Assembly (NCBI RefSeq): GCF_027213645.1
Contig: NZ_JAPWGL010000002.1
Coordinates: forward strand, 1-64,000
Source: Pedobacter rhodius
Lineage (GTDB): Bacteria > Bacteroidota > Bacteroidia > Sphingobacteriales > Sphingobacteriaceae
Reading direction: 5' to 3'
Length of the DNA stretch: 64,000 nt
The first letter of the stretch is position 1. Each line of letters starts with the position of its first letter. This document shows positions 15,668-24,593 of this stretch, piece after piece. Below the pieces are notes generated by a model. It did no database searches, was not told the DNA's origin, and saw only the letters and a program-made list of their open reading frames with translations. The position numbers and the translations under genes were made by a program.

Positions 15668-16813
15668 CTAAAGTTCCTGCAATTTCCTTTTTAAATCCTG
15701 CACTTTATCCTTCGCATTTTTACGGGCGTAAATTTCGATAAGCAATTGAACAGTTTGCTTGTCGTTAGGATTAATTTCATTTGCACGCAACAATGCAAAC
15801 TGAGCACGGTTAATTAACGAGCTGTACTGGGTGTTTTTATCTGCCTCAGATTTTTTCAACGTTTCATTTGCTGTATTTACATAAGCCAGGCCAAGCTGAT
15901 ATAGCGCATCAAAGTAATTCTGGTCGGTTAATAAAGCTTTGTTGTAAGCCAAAATTGCTGTAGAATTGTTACCGCCAACTTGCTGTAAATAGCCGTAAAG
16001 AAAGAATAATAATTTATTTCCTTTTTCTACTTTTAAATTGTTTTCTATCAGTCCTTCGGCTTTGCTGTAATTTTCGGTATCCAACAAAAGATTTATATAA
16101 TCATTAGTAAGCGTATGGTTATAGGCATTTAGAGCCAATCCATCTTCTAATGTTTTAATTGCGTTTGCGTTATCAGATTTAGCGATATACAATTGTGCCA
16201 TTTTCTGAAATACCGCAGGATTGCGGATGCTATCTTCTTTCGCCCTCTTAAAATATTTTAAAGATTCGTCGTACTGCTGTACATTTTGTGCACAAATTGC
16301 CGTATTCAAGGCTAAAGTAGAATCTGCCGGAAAATTATCGCTAACTTCCTTTAAATCATCAAGCGCTTCTTTAAAATCGTTATTGAAATAAGCAAGATTG
16401 CCCCGCTCCTGTTTTTTTATTAAAATATTATGCTCTGAAGCTTTAATTAGCCCGGAAGGATCCTCATATTTATCTAAACTCTTCGCTCTTTTTATGGCAA
16501 CAACGGCGGTATCAAAATACTTAAAAGATGCTGTTGCATCAGTTTCAATAATTGCGGCGTAGGAAGTTAAATAGGATTTAATTGCCCAGGTTTCAGGCCA
16601 GTTTTTGGTTTTATTATCTTTTTCGGCCGATTCAATAGATTTAAGGCCTTCAGCTATAATCCCTAATTGTTTTTTCGAATCTTCCTTACCTGCGAAAGAT
16701 GCCTGTAGTTTACCAACCGCATTACGGGCAATTAACATCTGGCTCTTTTGAGCATATGAATTAAGAGATAGCGTAATTAAGAAAGTAACTAAAAATTTGA
16801 ACAAGCTTCGCAT
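15668..16813 (-). CDS. Exported TPR-repeat protein
   Basis: The protein has a signal peptide ending LNSYAQ, then tandem tetratricopeptide repeats across most of its 381 residues (for example SLKYFKRAKEDSIRNPAVFQ). TPR arrays mediate protein-protein contacts, and the location is probably periplasmic. The ATG at 16813 is preferred. A start at 16846 would fall in the upstream terminator and lack a signal peptide. It is a paralogue of the next gene (16897-17985): both share the signal-peptide region, the early AWxxR/SY element and the TPR layout. The partner is unknown. Confidence 0.82.
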   Translation of the reverse strand: MRSLFKFLVTFLITLSLNSYAQKSQMLIARNAVGKLQASFAGKEDSKKQLGIIAEGLKSIESAEKDNKTKNWPETWAIKSYLTSYAAIIETDATASFKYFDTAVVAIKRAKSLDKYEDPSGLIKASEHNILIKKQERGNLAYFNNDFKEALDDLKEVSDNFPADSTLALNTAICAQNVQQYDESLKYFKRAKEDSIRNPAVFQKMAQLYIAKSDNANAIKTLEDGLALNAYNHTLTNDYINLLLDTENYSKAEGLIENNLKVEKGNKLLFFLYGYLQQVGGNNSTAILAYNKALLTDQNYFDALYQLGLAYVNTANETLKKSEADKNTQYSSLINRAQFALLRANEINPNDKQTVQLLIEIYARKNAKDKVQDLKRKLQEL

Positions 16814-16846
16814 GGTATTATAATATGATTTAGTAAAAATAAACAT

Positions 16847-16885
16847 AAAAAAAAGAGCCCCGAAAATTTCAGGGCTCTTTTTTTT
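16847..16885. terminator. Terminator between the two TPR genes
   Basis: A 14-bp stem (16847-16860 with 16872-16885) with A and T runs lies just after the stop of the 16897-17985 gene. It reduces read-through into the second TPR gene, which therefore probably has its own promoter or lower expression. Confidence 0.85.
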
Positions 16886-16896
16886 AATTCGATTAC

Positions 16897-17985
16897 TTAT
16901 TGTTTAGGCAAAGCATCTAAACGTTTTTTAATTTCATCGTAATTTTTGGTGTCGTTTTTGAACGCGTAGATGGTTTTCAGTGTTTCTAAAGCACCTGCAT
17001 TTTTAGCATCAATATCTAATGCTTTTTTGTAATAAGGTACAGATTTGTCAAGTAAACCATTCATTTTAGCGGTAACTTCATTAAATTCTTTAACTTTTTT
17101 ACCATCAATTTTATTACGATCATTCTGAAGTTTTAAAGCCTGAGAAAAATAAATATTACCTAGTAAAACCTGATAAGTTGCATTATTCGGCTCTTTAGCA
17201 GCTAATGTATTAAGCATTTGCTCTGATTTAGCGCCATCACCTTTATCAATATAAATTTGAGTTTCGGTTTTGATAAAACTTGGCTCTTCAGGGAATTTTG
17301 CCGAAGCCTCTTTAATTAAAGCCAAACCCGCAGTTGTATCTTTTTGCTGTTTTAAAGTAATATCAATAATCTCTGCATACAAATCTTTAGATTGAGGCGA
17401 ATTTAAAGAAATTACTTTCTTGAATTGTTGAACTGTATTTGGATAATCGCCTAATGTTCTTGCTGCAATACCGGCGTTCAGATACATTGCGGTATCAGCA
17501 GGGTTGATTACTGTAGCCTGAACAAATTTGCTGTAAGCAGTTTTATAATCCTTTTTGTTATAAGCAACAACACCTGCATTTCTAACTGCATTCGAGATAT
17601 TTGTTTCTGCAAGTGCAATGTTTTCTTTTTCTGCACCTTTGGTATCTAAAGTTTTTGCCTGCGCAACCGCTTCTGTTGCAATTTTTAAATTTGCATCCGC
17701 ATTTTGTGCATTAGCTGTATCAACAAGCGCTATAGCTGATGAAAACAATGCCCTGTAAGACCATGCTTCAGGCATAACTTTCGATTTTTCATCTGCAATT
17801 GCTTTATCTGTATGGGCTAATGCTGCTGATAACGTTTCTAATTTCTTTGCCAATGGTATAGACGCACTTTGTCCCGTAATCTGGAATATGCCCCATGCCT
17901 TTTTTGCCTCTGCTACTTCGCTTTTCTGAGCAAATGCAAAGCTTACTACACCTGCTAAAATTATACTTAGAACTACTCTTTTCAT
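16897..17985 (-). CDS. Exported TPR-repeat protein
   Basis: This 362-residue protein starts with a clear signal peptide (MKRVVLSIILAGVVSFAFAQ) and contains several TPR motifs (for example NKKDYKTAYSKFVQATVINP and later repeats). It is probably a periplasmic scaffold. It lies 30 bases downstream of gyrA on the same strand and ends at a strong terminator, so it is probably co-transcribed with gyrA. From memory, gyrA-TPR pairs recur in Sphingobacteriaceae. Function unknown. Confidence 0.85.
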   Translation of the reverse strand: MKRVVLSIILAGVVSFAFAQKSEVAEAKKAWGIFQITGQSASIPLAKKLETLSAALAHTDKAIADEKSKVMPEAWSYRALFSSAIALVDTANAQNADANLKIATEAVAQAKTLDTKGAEKENIALAETNISNAVRNAGVVAYNKKDYKTAYSKFVQATVINPADTAMYLNAGIAARTLGDYPNTVQQFKKVISLNSPQSKDLYAEIIDITLKQQKDTTAGLALIKEASAKFPEEPSFIKTETQIYIDKGDGAKSEQMLNTLAAKEPNNATYQVLLGNIYFSQALKLQNDRNKIDGKKVKEFNEVTAKMNGLLDKSVPYYKKALDIDAKNAGALETLKTIYAFKNDTKNYDEIKKRLDALPKQ

Positions 17986-18015
17986 AAAATTATTATTCTA
18001 TTCTTATTTATTGGA

Positions 18016-20613
18016 TTAATTTTCGTCTTCAGTTTCGTTATCTGATTCACCTTCTTCTTCAGTATCAGTATCATCAGCCTCTGCAGTCGGATCAGCTTCT
18101 ATTTCTTCCCCGTCAACTACCACAACACTTTCTAAATCAACGGTCTCTTCTTCATCCTCCTCGTGGTCTATTTTCGTTACCGATGCAATTTCGTCATCAC
18201 CTTTTAAAGATATTAAACGTACCCCTTGTGTTGCACGTCCCATTACCCTTAATGCGGATACAGGTATTCTGATTACAATACCTGAACGATTAATAATCAT
18301 TAAATCTTCGCTATCCGTAACGTCTTTAATGGAAACTAATTGTCCTGTTTTTTCGGTAACATTAATTGTCTTTACGCCCTTACCTCCCCGGTTTGTAACA
18401 CGGTAATCCTCTATATCGGTACGTTTTCCATATCCTTTTTCTGATACAACTAACACCGTAACTTCCGGATTGTTTACAGCAATCATGCCAACAACCTCAT
18501 CTTTATCATGTGCAAGCCTTACGCCACGCACACCAGTTGCTGTTCTACCCATCGGGCGAACTGTGCTTTCGTTGAAGCGAATTGCTCTTCCGGAACGCAG
18601 TGCCATAACAATTTCACTTTGTCCGTTGGTTAAACATGCTTCTAATAATACATCGCCTTCATTAATGTTTATGGCGTTGATGCCATTTACACGTGGACGG
18701 GAATAGGCCTCAAGAGATGTCTTCTTTATTGTACCTTGTTTAGTACACATGATGATAAAGTTATTCTCTAAATATTCCTGATCCTTAAGGTTTTTAACTT
18801 TGATGTAAGCTTTAATTTTTTCTTCTTTCGGAATATTTATAATGTTTTGGATGGCTCTTCCTTTACTCGTGCGGGTGCCTTCAGGGATTTCATAAACCCT
18901 TAACCAAAAACACCTTCCGGCTTCGGTAAAGAACAGCATATAATTGTGGTTGGTTGCAACCAGCATATGTTCGATGAAATCTTCATTTCTAGAATTGCTT
19001 CCTTTAGAACCTTTTCCGCCTCTGCCTTGAGCCCTGAACTCCGTTGCAGGTGTACGTTTTACATAACCTTCATGTGATATGGTGATTACAACTTCTTCAT
19101 CATCAATGAAATCTTCCATACTCATGTCTTCGGCAGAGTGAACGATGGTTGTTCTGCGTTCATCACCAAATTTTTGCTGGATTTCCGCCAGCTCATCTTT
19201 AATGATCTGCATACGCAAACCTTCATCCGCTAAGATAGATTTCAAATATTCGATGGTTTTCATCAATTCCGCATATTCTTCTTTAATCTTATCGCGCTCC
19301 AGTCCTGTTAAACGACGAAGCGTCATATCCAGAATTGCACGGGCCTGAAGATCGCTCAAGCCGAATTTTTCCATTAAGCCTAGACGCGCTTCTTCCGGTG
19401 TTTCAGATGCACGGATTAACTTAATTACTTCATCCAGATGGTCTAAAGCGATTAAATAACCTTCTAAAATATGGGCACGTTTTTCTGCTTCGGATAACTC
19501 GTATTTGGTACGACGGACAATGACATCATGGCGGTGATCTACAAAATGTACAATTAAATCTTTCAGATTTAACATTTGCGGACGGCCTTTTACCAATGCA
19601 ATGTTATTTACACTGAAGGAAGTTTGTAACGCAGTATACTTATACAGGTTATTTAGTACGATAGATGCGTTGGCATCACGCTTAATTTCGTAAACGATAC
19701 GAATACCGTCTTTATTCGATTCATCTTTAATGTTTGAGATACCTTCCAGTTTTTTCTCGCCAACCAATTCAGCAGTACGCTCAATCATTTGTGCTTTGTT
19801 AACCTGGTAAGGAATTTCGGTTACAATAATAACCTCCCGATCTTTTAAGTTTTCGATTTCTGCCTTTGCACGCATTACGATACGTCCGCGACCGGTTTCG
19901 AAAGCCTCTTTAACACCGGCATAACCATAGATGATACCACCGGTTGGAAAATCAGGAGCCTTTACAAACTTCATCAGTTCCTCAATGGTAATATCCTTGT
20001 TGTCTATATAATTTACAACGCCATCAATAACTTCTGTTAAATTATGTGGCGCCATATTGGTTGCCATACCTACTGCAATACCCGATGAACCGTTTACTAA
20101 AAGGTTAGGGATTTTTGCAGGCAGAACAGTTGGCTCTTGCTCGGTATCATCAAAATTTAACTGAAAATCTACCGTGTCTTTATTGATATCGGCGACCATT
20201 TCTTCAGCCAGTTTACTAAATCTGGCCTCTGTATAACGCATTGCCGCAGGCGAATCACCATCAATGTGTCCGAAGTTTCCTTGCCCATCTACCATTGGAT
20301 AACGTAAGCTCCAATCCTGAGCCATACGAACCATGGTGAAATATACTGATGCATCACCATGTGGGTGGTACTTACCTAAAACCTCACCCACAATACGGGC
20401 TGATTTTTTATACGGCTTACCACTGGTAACACCCAATCCTAGCATACCATATAAAACACGGCGGTGTACCGGTTTTAAGCCATCACGTACGTCAGGTAGC
20501 GCTCTTGATACAATCACCGACATTGAATAGTCAATGTAGGCCGATTTCATCTGCTCCTCGATATTTATTTGAATGATTTTGTCGTTTTGCTGATTTTCTA
20601 AATCTTCTGCCAT
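18016..20613 (-). CDS. gyrA: DNA gyrase subunit A
   Basis: This is the breakage-reunion subunit of gyrase. It contains the winged-helix core, the catalytic Tyr127 in AAMRYTEAR and six C-terminal beta-pinwheel blades with the GyrA-box variant QGRGGKG, which marks it as GyrA rather than ParC. The length is 865 residues. The C-terminal 50 residues are strongly acidic (runs such as EEDEEE and [15 protein letters not shown]), a tail that in other bacteria tunes supercoiling. In the quinolone-resistance region [17 protein letters not shown], positions equal to E. coli Ser83 and Asp87 are Ala88 and Phe92. Two TPR genes follow. Confidence 0.97.
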   Translation of the reverse strand: MAEDLENQQNDKIIQINIEEQMKSAYIDYSMSVIVSRALPDVRDGLKPVHRRVLYGMLGLGVTSGKPYKKSARIVGEVLGKYHPHGDASVYFTMVRMAQDWSLRYPMVDGQGNFGHIDGDSPAAMRYTEARFSKLAEEMVADINKDTVDFQLNFDDTEQEPTVLPAKIPNLLVNGSSGIAVGMATNMAPHNLTEVIDGVVNYIDNKDITIEELMKFVKAPDFPTGGIIYGYAGVKEAFETGRGRIVMRAKAEIENLKDREVIIVTEIPYQVNKAQMIERTAELVGEKKLEGISNIKDESNKDGIRIVYEIKRDANASIVLNNLYKYTALQTSFSVNNIALVKGRPQMLNLKDLIVHFVDHRHDVIVRRTKYELSEAEKRAHILEGYLIALDHLDEVIKLIRASETPEEARLGLMEKFGLSDLQARAILDMTLRRLTGLERDKIKEEYAELMKTIEYLKSILADEGLRMQIIKDELAEIQQKFGDERRTTIVHSAEDMSMEDFIDDEEVVITISHEGYVKRTPATEFRAQGRGGKGSKGSNSRNEDFIEHMLVATNHNYMLFFTEAGRCFWLRVYEIPEGTRTSKGRAIQNIINIPKEEKIKAYIKVKNLKDQEYLENNFIIMCTKQGTIKKTSLEAYSRPRVNGINAININEGDVLLEACLTNGQSEIVMALRSGRAIRFNESTVRPMGRTATGVRGVRLAHDKDEVVGMIAVNNPEVTVLVVSEKGYGKRTDIEDYRVTNRGGKGVKTINVTEKTGQLVSIKDVTDSEDLMIINRSGIVIRIPVSALRVMGRATQGVRLISLKGDDEIASVTKIDHEEDEEETVDLESVVVVDGEEIEADPTAEADDTDTEEEGESDNETEDEN

Positions 20614-21010
20614 AAATTATTATTCTCGTTATCAAAAACGATATTTAAAAAAGGTATTATTATAACCTTGCGAATTTAGCAAAATTATGCCGAAATAAGG
20701 CATTGTGGAAAAGTTTTGAGCTTTAATAAGGGATTTCTGATGTCACATTTTTTTTAGGTTCTTACAGCGGTGTTTAATTAGTTTTTCAATTTAAAGACCA
20801 AGCGACTTTTCTTTGGTTTTCATCCGGTCAATTTTAATCGCCGCAGATTTACAGGTTATAAAACCTGAGGTTAAAAAAATGGATTTTATTTATCAAAAAA
20901 AACTAACCAGGTTATTTTTAATTCAGCGTAAATCTGCGTGATAAGATTATTTAAATTCTGTAAAACCCTAAAATTAAAATTCTATTTTTGCGTATAATCC
21001 GATATACCTG
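20614..21010. repeat. 397-base gap with a 'CGCAGATTTAC' inverted-repeat element
   Basis: CGCAGATTTAC (20842-20852) is matched by its exact complement GTAAATCTGCG (20928-20938), and a smaller hairpin AGGTTATAAAACCT (20853-20866) lies inside. This is another member of the family at 588-651 and 46774-46906. No gene is seen. The rest must hold the divergent promoters of gyrA and the MFS gene. Confidence 0.65.
20983..20990 (+). promoter_or_regulatory. -7 box (TATTTTTG) for the Tet-type MFS gene
   Basis: An exact TAnnTTTG match lies 20 bases before the ATG at 21011. The -33 region is weak. Confidence 0.45.
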
Positions 21011-22222
21011 ATGGCAAAAGAAAAAAAATCAGCAATGATATTTATTATGATAACCCTCCTGATAGATTTTACAGGTTTCGGAATCATAATACCTGTTTTA
21101 CCAAAATTGATTCAGGAATTTACCGGTGGAAGTGTTAGTGTGGCGGCAGATTATGGCGGTTATTTAATGGTCGCTTTTGCATTAGCTCAATTTATCTTCT
21201 CGCCTATAATGGGTGGATTAAGTGATAAATATGGCAGAAGGCCTATCTTGCTTTTTTCTTTATTCGGATTGGGCATAGACTATATTTTTCTTTCTTTTGC
21301 ACCAACCATTTTCTGGTTATTTATCGGAAGAATTATTGCCGGGATTACCGGTGCGAGTTTTACAACGGCTATGGCTTATATTGCCGATATTTCTGAACCT
21401 GAAAAGAAAGCCCAGAATTTTGGTATGGTGGGTGCCGCTTTTGGTGTCGGATTTATTCTAGGTCCTGTTATAGGTGGCTTATTCAGTAATTTTGGGCTAA
21501 GGGTTCCATTTATGATATCGGCAGGTTTAGCTCTCGTAAACTGGCTTTATGGCTATTTCATTCTTCCTGAATCCTTATCAAAGGCAAACCGGAGAAATTT
21601 TTCATGGAAACGGGCAAATCCGATTGGCTCTTTTATAAATGCATCGAAATACCCGGCAATACTGGGTTTGTTAGCCACCCTCCTGTTGTTATATGTAGCC
21701 AGCCATTCCGTACAATCAAACTGGTCGTATTATGTTATTGAAAAGTTTAAATGGGATTCTACAATGATTGGCTATTCTTTAGGTGTTGTTGGATTAATGA
21801 TTGCATTGGTACAAGGTGGATTAATCCGGGTAATTATTCCTAAAATTGGGAATCGGAAAGCAATTTATTTCGGATTGATGCTTTATATAATTGGCTTTGT
21901 TTGTTTTGCATTTGCGGCAAATGGATTAATGATGATGCTTTTTATCATTCCGTATTGCTTAGCGGGTATCGGCGGACCAGCCATGCAGAGTATTATTTCC
22001 AATCAGGTACCGGAAAATGCACAGGGAGAAATTCAGGGCATAACAACCAGTTTACAAAGCCTGGCTGCCATTATCGGCCCTTTTCTGGCCAGCCATATTT
22101 TTGTTTATTTTATTCAGGATGGAACACCACTTTACTTTCCCGGTGCACCTTTTATTTTGAGTGCATTTTTAACTTTGATAGGTTTGTTTATTGCCATCAG
22201 GGCATTGAGGAAGTACCATTAG
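21011..22222 (+). CDS. TCR/Tet-family MFS exporter
   Basis: This 403-residue, twelve-helix transporter resembles TetA-type drug/H+ antiporters. Helix 1 has DFTGFGIIIPVLPKLI, and the loop 2-3 signature is GGLSDKYGRRPIL. GAAFGVGFILGPVIGG in helix 5 is motif C, the antiporter signature. Such chromosomal relatives export varied compounds and often do not give tetracycline resistance, so no substrate is claimed. Its stop overlaps the stop of the converging PhoH gene by 4 bases. Confidence 0.9.
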   Translation: MAKEKKSAMIFIMITLLIDFTGFGIIIPVLPKLIQEFTGGSVSVAADYGGYLMVAFALAQFIFSPIMGGLSDKYGRRPILLFSLFGLGIDYIFLSFAPTIFWLFIGRIIAGITGASFTTAMAYIADISEPEKKAQNFGMVGAAFGVGFILGPVIGGLFSNFGLRVPFMISAGLALVNWLYGYFILPESLSKANRRNFSWKRANPIGSFINASKYPAILGLLATLLLLYVASHSVQSNWSYYVIEKFKWDSTMIGYSLGVVGLMIALVQGGLIRVIIPKIGNRKAIYFGLMLYIIGFVCFAFAANGLMMMLFIIPYCLAGIGGPAMQSIISNQVPENAQGEIQGITTSLQSLAAIIGPFLASHIFVYFIQDGTPLYFPGAPFILSAFLTLIGLFIAIRALRKYH

Positions 22223-23571
22223 AGTAAAGCATTAGCCAGATTGGCCAGCTCACTCCTCTCGCCTTTTTGCAGGGTGATGTGTGCATAAAGCGGGTGATTT
22301 TTAGCATGTTCTATCAAATACGATAAACCATTGCTTTCGGCATCTAAATAAGGCGTATCAATTTGGTAAATATCACCCGTGAAGACAATTTTCGTATGCT
22401 CACCTGCCCTCGAAATAATCGTTTTTACTTCGTGTGGGGTAAGGTTTTGTGCCTCATCGATGATAAAAAAAATCTTTGTTAAGGTTCTTCCTCTGATAAA
22501 GGCTAAAGGTGCAATCGCAATTTTTTCTGTTGTGATTAACTCATCAATTTTTGCTGACATTTTATCGTCGCCATTAAACTGCTCTTTAATAAACCGGAGA
22601 TTATCCCAAATGGGCGCCATAAAAGGGTCGGTTTTTGATTTTGCATCACCGGGTAAGAAACCGATATCCTTATTACTTAAAGAAACAATTGGCCTGGTTA
22701 TATAAATCTGCCTGAAATCTCTGCGCTGTTCTAAAGCACTTGCTAACGCTAAGAGTGTTTTCCCTGTACCGGCATTCCCCTGTATGCTTACTAATTTTAC
22801 ATCGGGGTTTAACAAGGCATTTATAGCAAAGGCCTGTTCAATATTTTTAGGTTTTATTTTGAAAATCGCCTCTGTAGAAACAGAAGTAATGGTTTTTAAA
22901 CTGTGATTGTAAAATACGTTGGCTGTTTTTCGTTTGTTCTTCAGGATGTAAAAATGGTTTCCTTCTTTTGCGGGTAGTTCAATAGCCGCCGTATCCAGAA
23001 ATTTTTCTTTTTTAACCTCATCTATAACAGTTTCAGAAAAGTTCAGCAATTCTGTTTTACCGGCATAAAGTTCATCAACATTTTTTATTTTACCTGTTTC
23101 ATAGTCTTCTGCATTTAAATTAAGTGCTTTTGCTTTTAGTCGAAGGCATATATCTTTCGAAACCAGAACAACTTTTTTACCGGGATTTTCTTCTTTTAAG
23201 CTTAATGCAGCATTTAAAATTTTATGGTCGGTTTTACCTTTTCCATAAATTTCTTCGGCATCTGTTTTTAAAGGTTTTTCGTTTAAAACAACTTTAAACT
23301 TGCCCGAATTTGGCGTTGTTAAGGCTACCCAATCACTAATCAACTTTTGTTTTGAAGTGGTATCTATTAATCTGATAAAACTTCTGGCCTCAAAATTTCG
23401 GGTATCGTTTCCGCTCTTAAAGTTATCAAGTTCCTCTAATACCTGAATCGGGATGGCTACATCATGCTCGTGGAAGTTGTTTATTGCATCATGATCATAT
23501 AAAATAACTGAAGTATCTAAAACGAAAATCTTTTTTGACGAATTGGAGACGGGTTTATCTTTTTTAGCCAT
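22219..23571 (-). CDS. PhoH-family ATPase with N-terminal PIN domain
   Basis: The N-terminal 130 residues are a PIN nuclease domain (VLDTSVILYDHDAI with the first acidic residue, further acidic residues later). The C-terminal 230 residues are a PhoH P-loop ATPase/helicase domain with GNAGTGKTLLALA and the Walker B FIIDEAQNLT. PIN-PhoH proteins (PhoH2/YlaK type) unwind and cleave RNA in tested cases, and the antitoxin found in mycobacteria is absent here. The length of 450 residues is normal. It overlaps the MFS gene end to end. Confidence 0.92.
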   Translation of the reverse strand: MAKKDKPVSNSSKKIFVLDTSVILYDHDAINNFHEHDVAIPIQVLEELDNFKSGNDTRNFEARSFIRLIDTTSKQKLISDWVALTTPNSGKFKVVLNEKPLKTDAEEIYGKGKTDHKILNAALSLKEENPGKKVVLVSKDICLRLKAKALNLNAEDYETGKIKNVDELYAGKTELLNFSETVIDEVKKEKFLDTAAIELPAKEGNHFYILKNKRKTANVFYNHSLKTITSVSTEAIFKIKPKNIEQAFAINALLNPDVKLVSIQGNAGTGKTLLALASALEQRRDFRQIYITRPIVSLSNKDIGFLPGDAKSKTDPFMAPIWDNLRFIKEQFNGDDKMSAKIDELITTEKIAIAPLAFIRGRTLTKIFFIIDEAQNLTPHEVKTIISRAGEHTKIVFTGDIYQIDTPYLDAESNGLSYLIEHAKNHPLYAHITLQKGERSELANLANALL

Positions 23572-23635
23572 TTTGTAAATTTAATATTTCTTTACTAAAA
23601 TGATGCAGGTAAATATTATGCGTTTATTTTACATG

Positions 23636-23880
23636 CCTGCGGGTTAGCGCAGATGGATGATATAATTTAAAAATTTTCTGTAAAATCAGTGTGCCCGTGG
23701 CATATTATTTAATTTTCCCGCAGATTCCGGGGATTAACGCAGATAGATGATATGTTCAAATATATTCTGTGATGATCATTGTTTCCATGGCATATTATTT
23801 AATGCACCCGTTGATTTCGGTAATTAACGTAGATTGACGGCAGAATTTTTTTGTAAAATCAGTGTTTCCGTAGCGAGCTA
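23636..23880. repeat. Tandem array of three 90-bp degenerate repeats
   Basis: Units begin at GCAGATGGATGATAT (23649), GCAGATAGATGATAT (23739) and GTAGATTGACGG (23829), exactly 90 bases apart. Matching inner blocks (CATATTATTTAAT at 23701 and 23791; TAAAATCAGTGT at 23681 and 23854) confirm the period, with a 7-base loss in the third unit. It belongs to the 'CAGAT' family of intergenic repeats. Confidence 0.75.
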
Positions 23881-23914
23881 TTTGTACACTTGCCGTTTAT
23901 AAATGGCTTAAAAT

Positions 23915-23955
23915 AAAAACGGGGCCCTTCTTCTTTCGATTCAGTTCCCCGTTTT
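23915..23955 (-). terminator. Minus-strand terminator in the 1-kb gap
   Basis: Read on the minus strand, AAAACGGGG pairs with CCCCGTTTT (23955-23947 with 23924-23916) and is followed by a T-rich tail (TTTTTATTTT). No annotated minus-strand gene lies upstream before the FUSC gene, so it must serve a transcript starting inside 23960-24590. Confidence 0.65.
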
Positions 23956-24102
23956 AACCTTAATAATAACCGTAATTAATATTAAGGCATCTAATAAATC
24001 TGTAAATTGAATTTCTTCGTTTTTACTTGGTTTTGCAACTTTTGTAAATCGTTTAGAAATTATCTCCAATAGCGATGCTCCGTAAAACAAAACTATTTTC
24101 AA
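23941..24102 (-). CDS. Candidate small protein (53 residues), third of a minus-strand cluster
   Basis: From a TTG at 24102 the frame encodes a hydrophobic N-terminus, a basic middle (KRFTKVAKPSKNEE) and a second hydrophobic segment (LLDALILITVIIKVK). Its TGA lies inside the 5' arm of the terminator at 23915-23955, the expected position for a real terminal gene. No family is recognised. The start is weak and a non-coding RNA is the alternative. Confidence 0.4.
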   Translation of the reverse strand: MKIVLFYGASLLEIISKRFTKVAKPSKNEEIQFTDLLDALILITVIIKVKTGN

Positions 24103-24112
24103 TAATGTCTGC

Positions 24113-24196
24113 TTAAGCCTTCTGATTTTTCTGATGTCTTAATCTTTCGATTGCAACATTCATATTCTTGATTGGTTTAACCCGTTTAAGAAACAA
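24113..24196 (-). CDS. Candidate very short ORF (16-27 residues), second of a minus-strand cluster
   Basis: A basic peptide (ending IERLRHQKNQKA) reads from an ATG at 24163 or a TTG at about 24196 to a TAA at 24113. It lies 10 bases upstream of the candidate gene at 23941-24102. It is very short and supported only by packing and composition. Confidence 0.2.
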   Translation of the reverse strand: MFLKRVKPIKNMNVAIERLRHQKNQKA

Positions 24197-24207
24197 TCAT
24201 ATTCTTT

Positions 24208-24387
24208 TTAAGATAATTCGAAAAACTTTCCCTTTCGGTTCCGTCTCTCTTTTGAATTTCTCGTCAGACTTTCAATTACTCCGTATTTGATATCATCTAA
24301 TATCGGCCGTAAAAGCATTCCTGTCAATAGAAAAGTGATGGTTTTTATAAACAAAGTTATTAACCTGAAAATCAGTCTTATCAACAC
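24208..24387 (-). CDS. Candidate small protein (36-59 residues), first of a minus-strand cluster
   Basis: From a GTG at 24387 the frame encodes an amphipathic hydrophobic N-terminus with periodic Arg/Lys, then DDIKYGVIESLTRNSKERRN and a basic C-terminus. An ATG at 24318 gives a 36-residue version. It falls just below the usual length cutoff. The family is unknown. A membrane-associated peptide is possible, chance is not excluded. Confidence 0.35.
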   Translation of the reverse strand: MLIRLIFRLITLFIKTITFLLTGMLLRPILDDIKYGVIESLTRNSKERRNRKGKFFELS

Positions 24388-24580
24388 GTTATTTTAGTTA
24401 ATAAGGCCTTATTACTGTTTTAACCGATGTTGTTTCGGGTTATTAACAATTCACTTTAATCGACTTATAAACAATTACTTAAAGTTTTTAAGAAAATAGA
24501 AATTTAAATTCTGCTTAAAACACTAAAATCTTTAAAAAAGTTAAATAAAAACACACCATAAAAAACATTCTTAATTATGT

Positions 24581-24588
24581 TATTTTTG
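24581..24588 (+). promoter_or_regulatory. -7 box (TATTTTTG) 5 bases before the FUSC start codon
   Basis: An exact TAnnTTTG lies immediately upstream of the ATG at 24594. If used, transcription would begin at or within a few bases of the start codon and the mRNA would be nearly leaderless. Confidence 0.5.
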
Positions 24589-24593
24589 TAAGC

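Noticed and set aside
21011..22222. Acquired tetracycline-resistance gene
   Set aside because: The MFS is Tet-family but has chromosomal context, normal composition and no mobile flanks; resistance cannot be claimed.
23636..23880. CRISPR array
   Set aside because: The 90-bp period has diverged units with no short identical repeats and unique spacers, and no cas genes are present.
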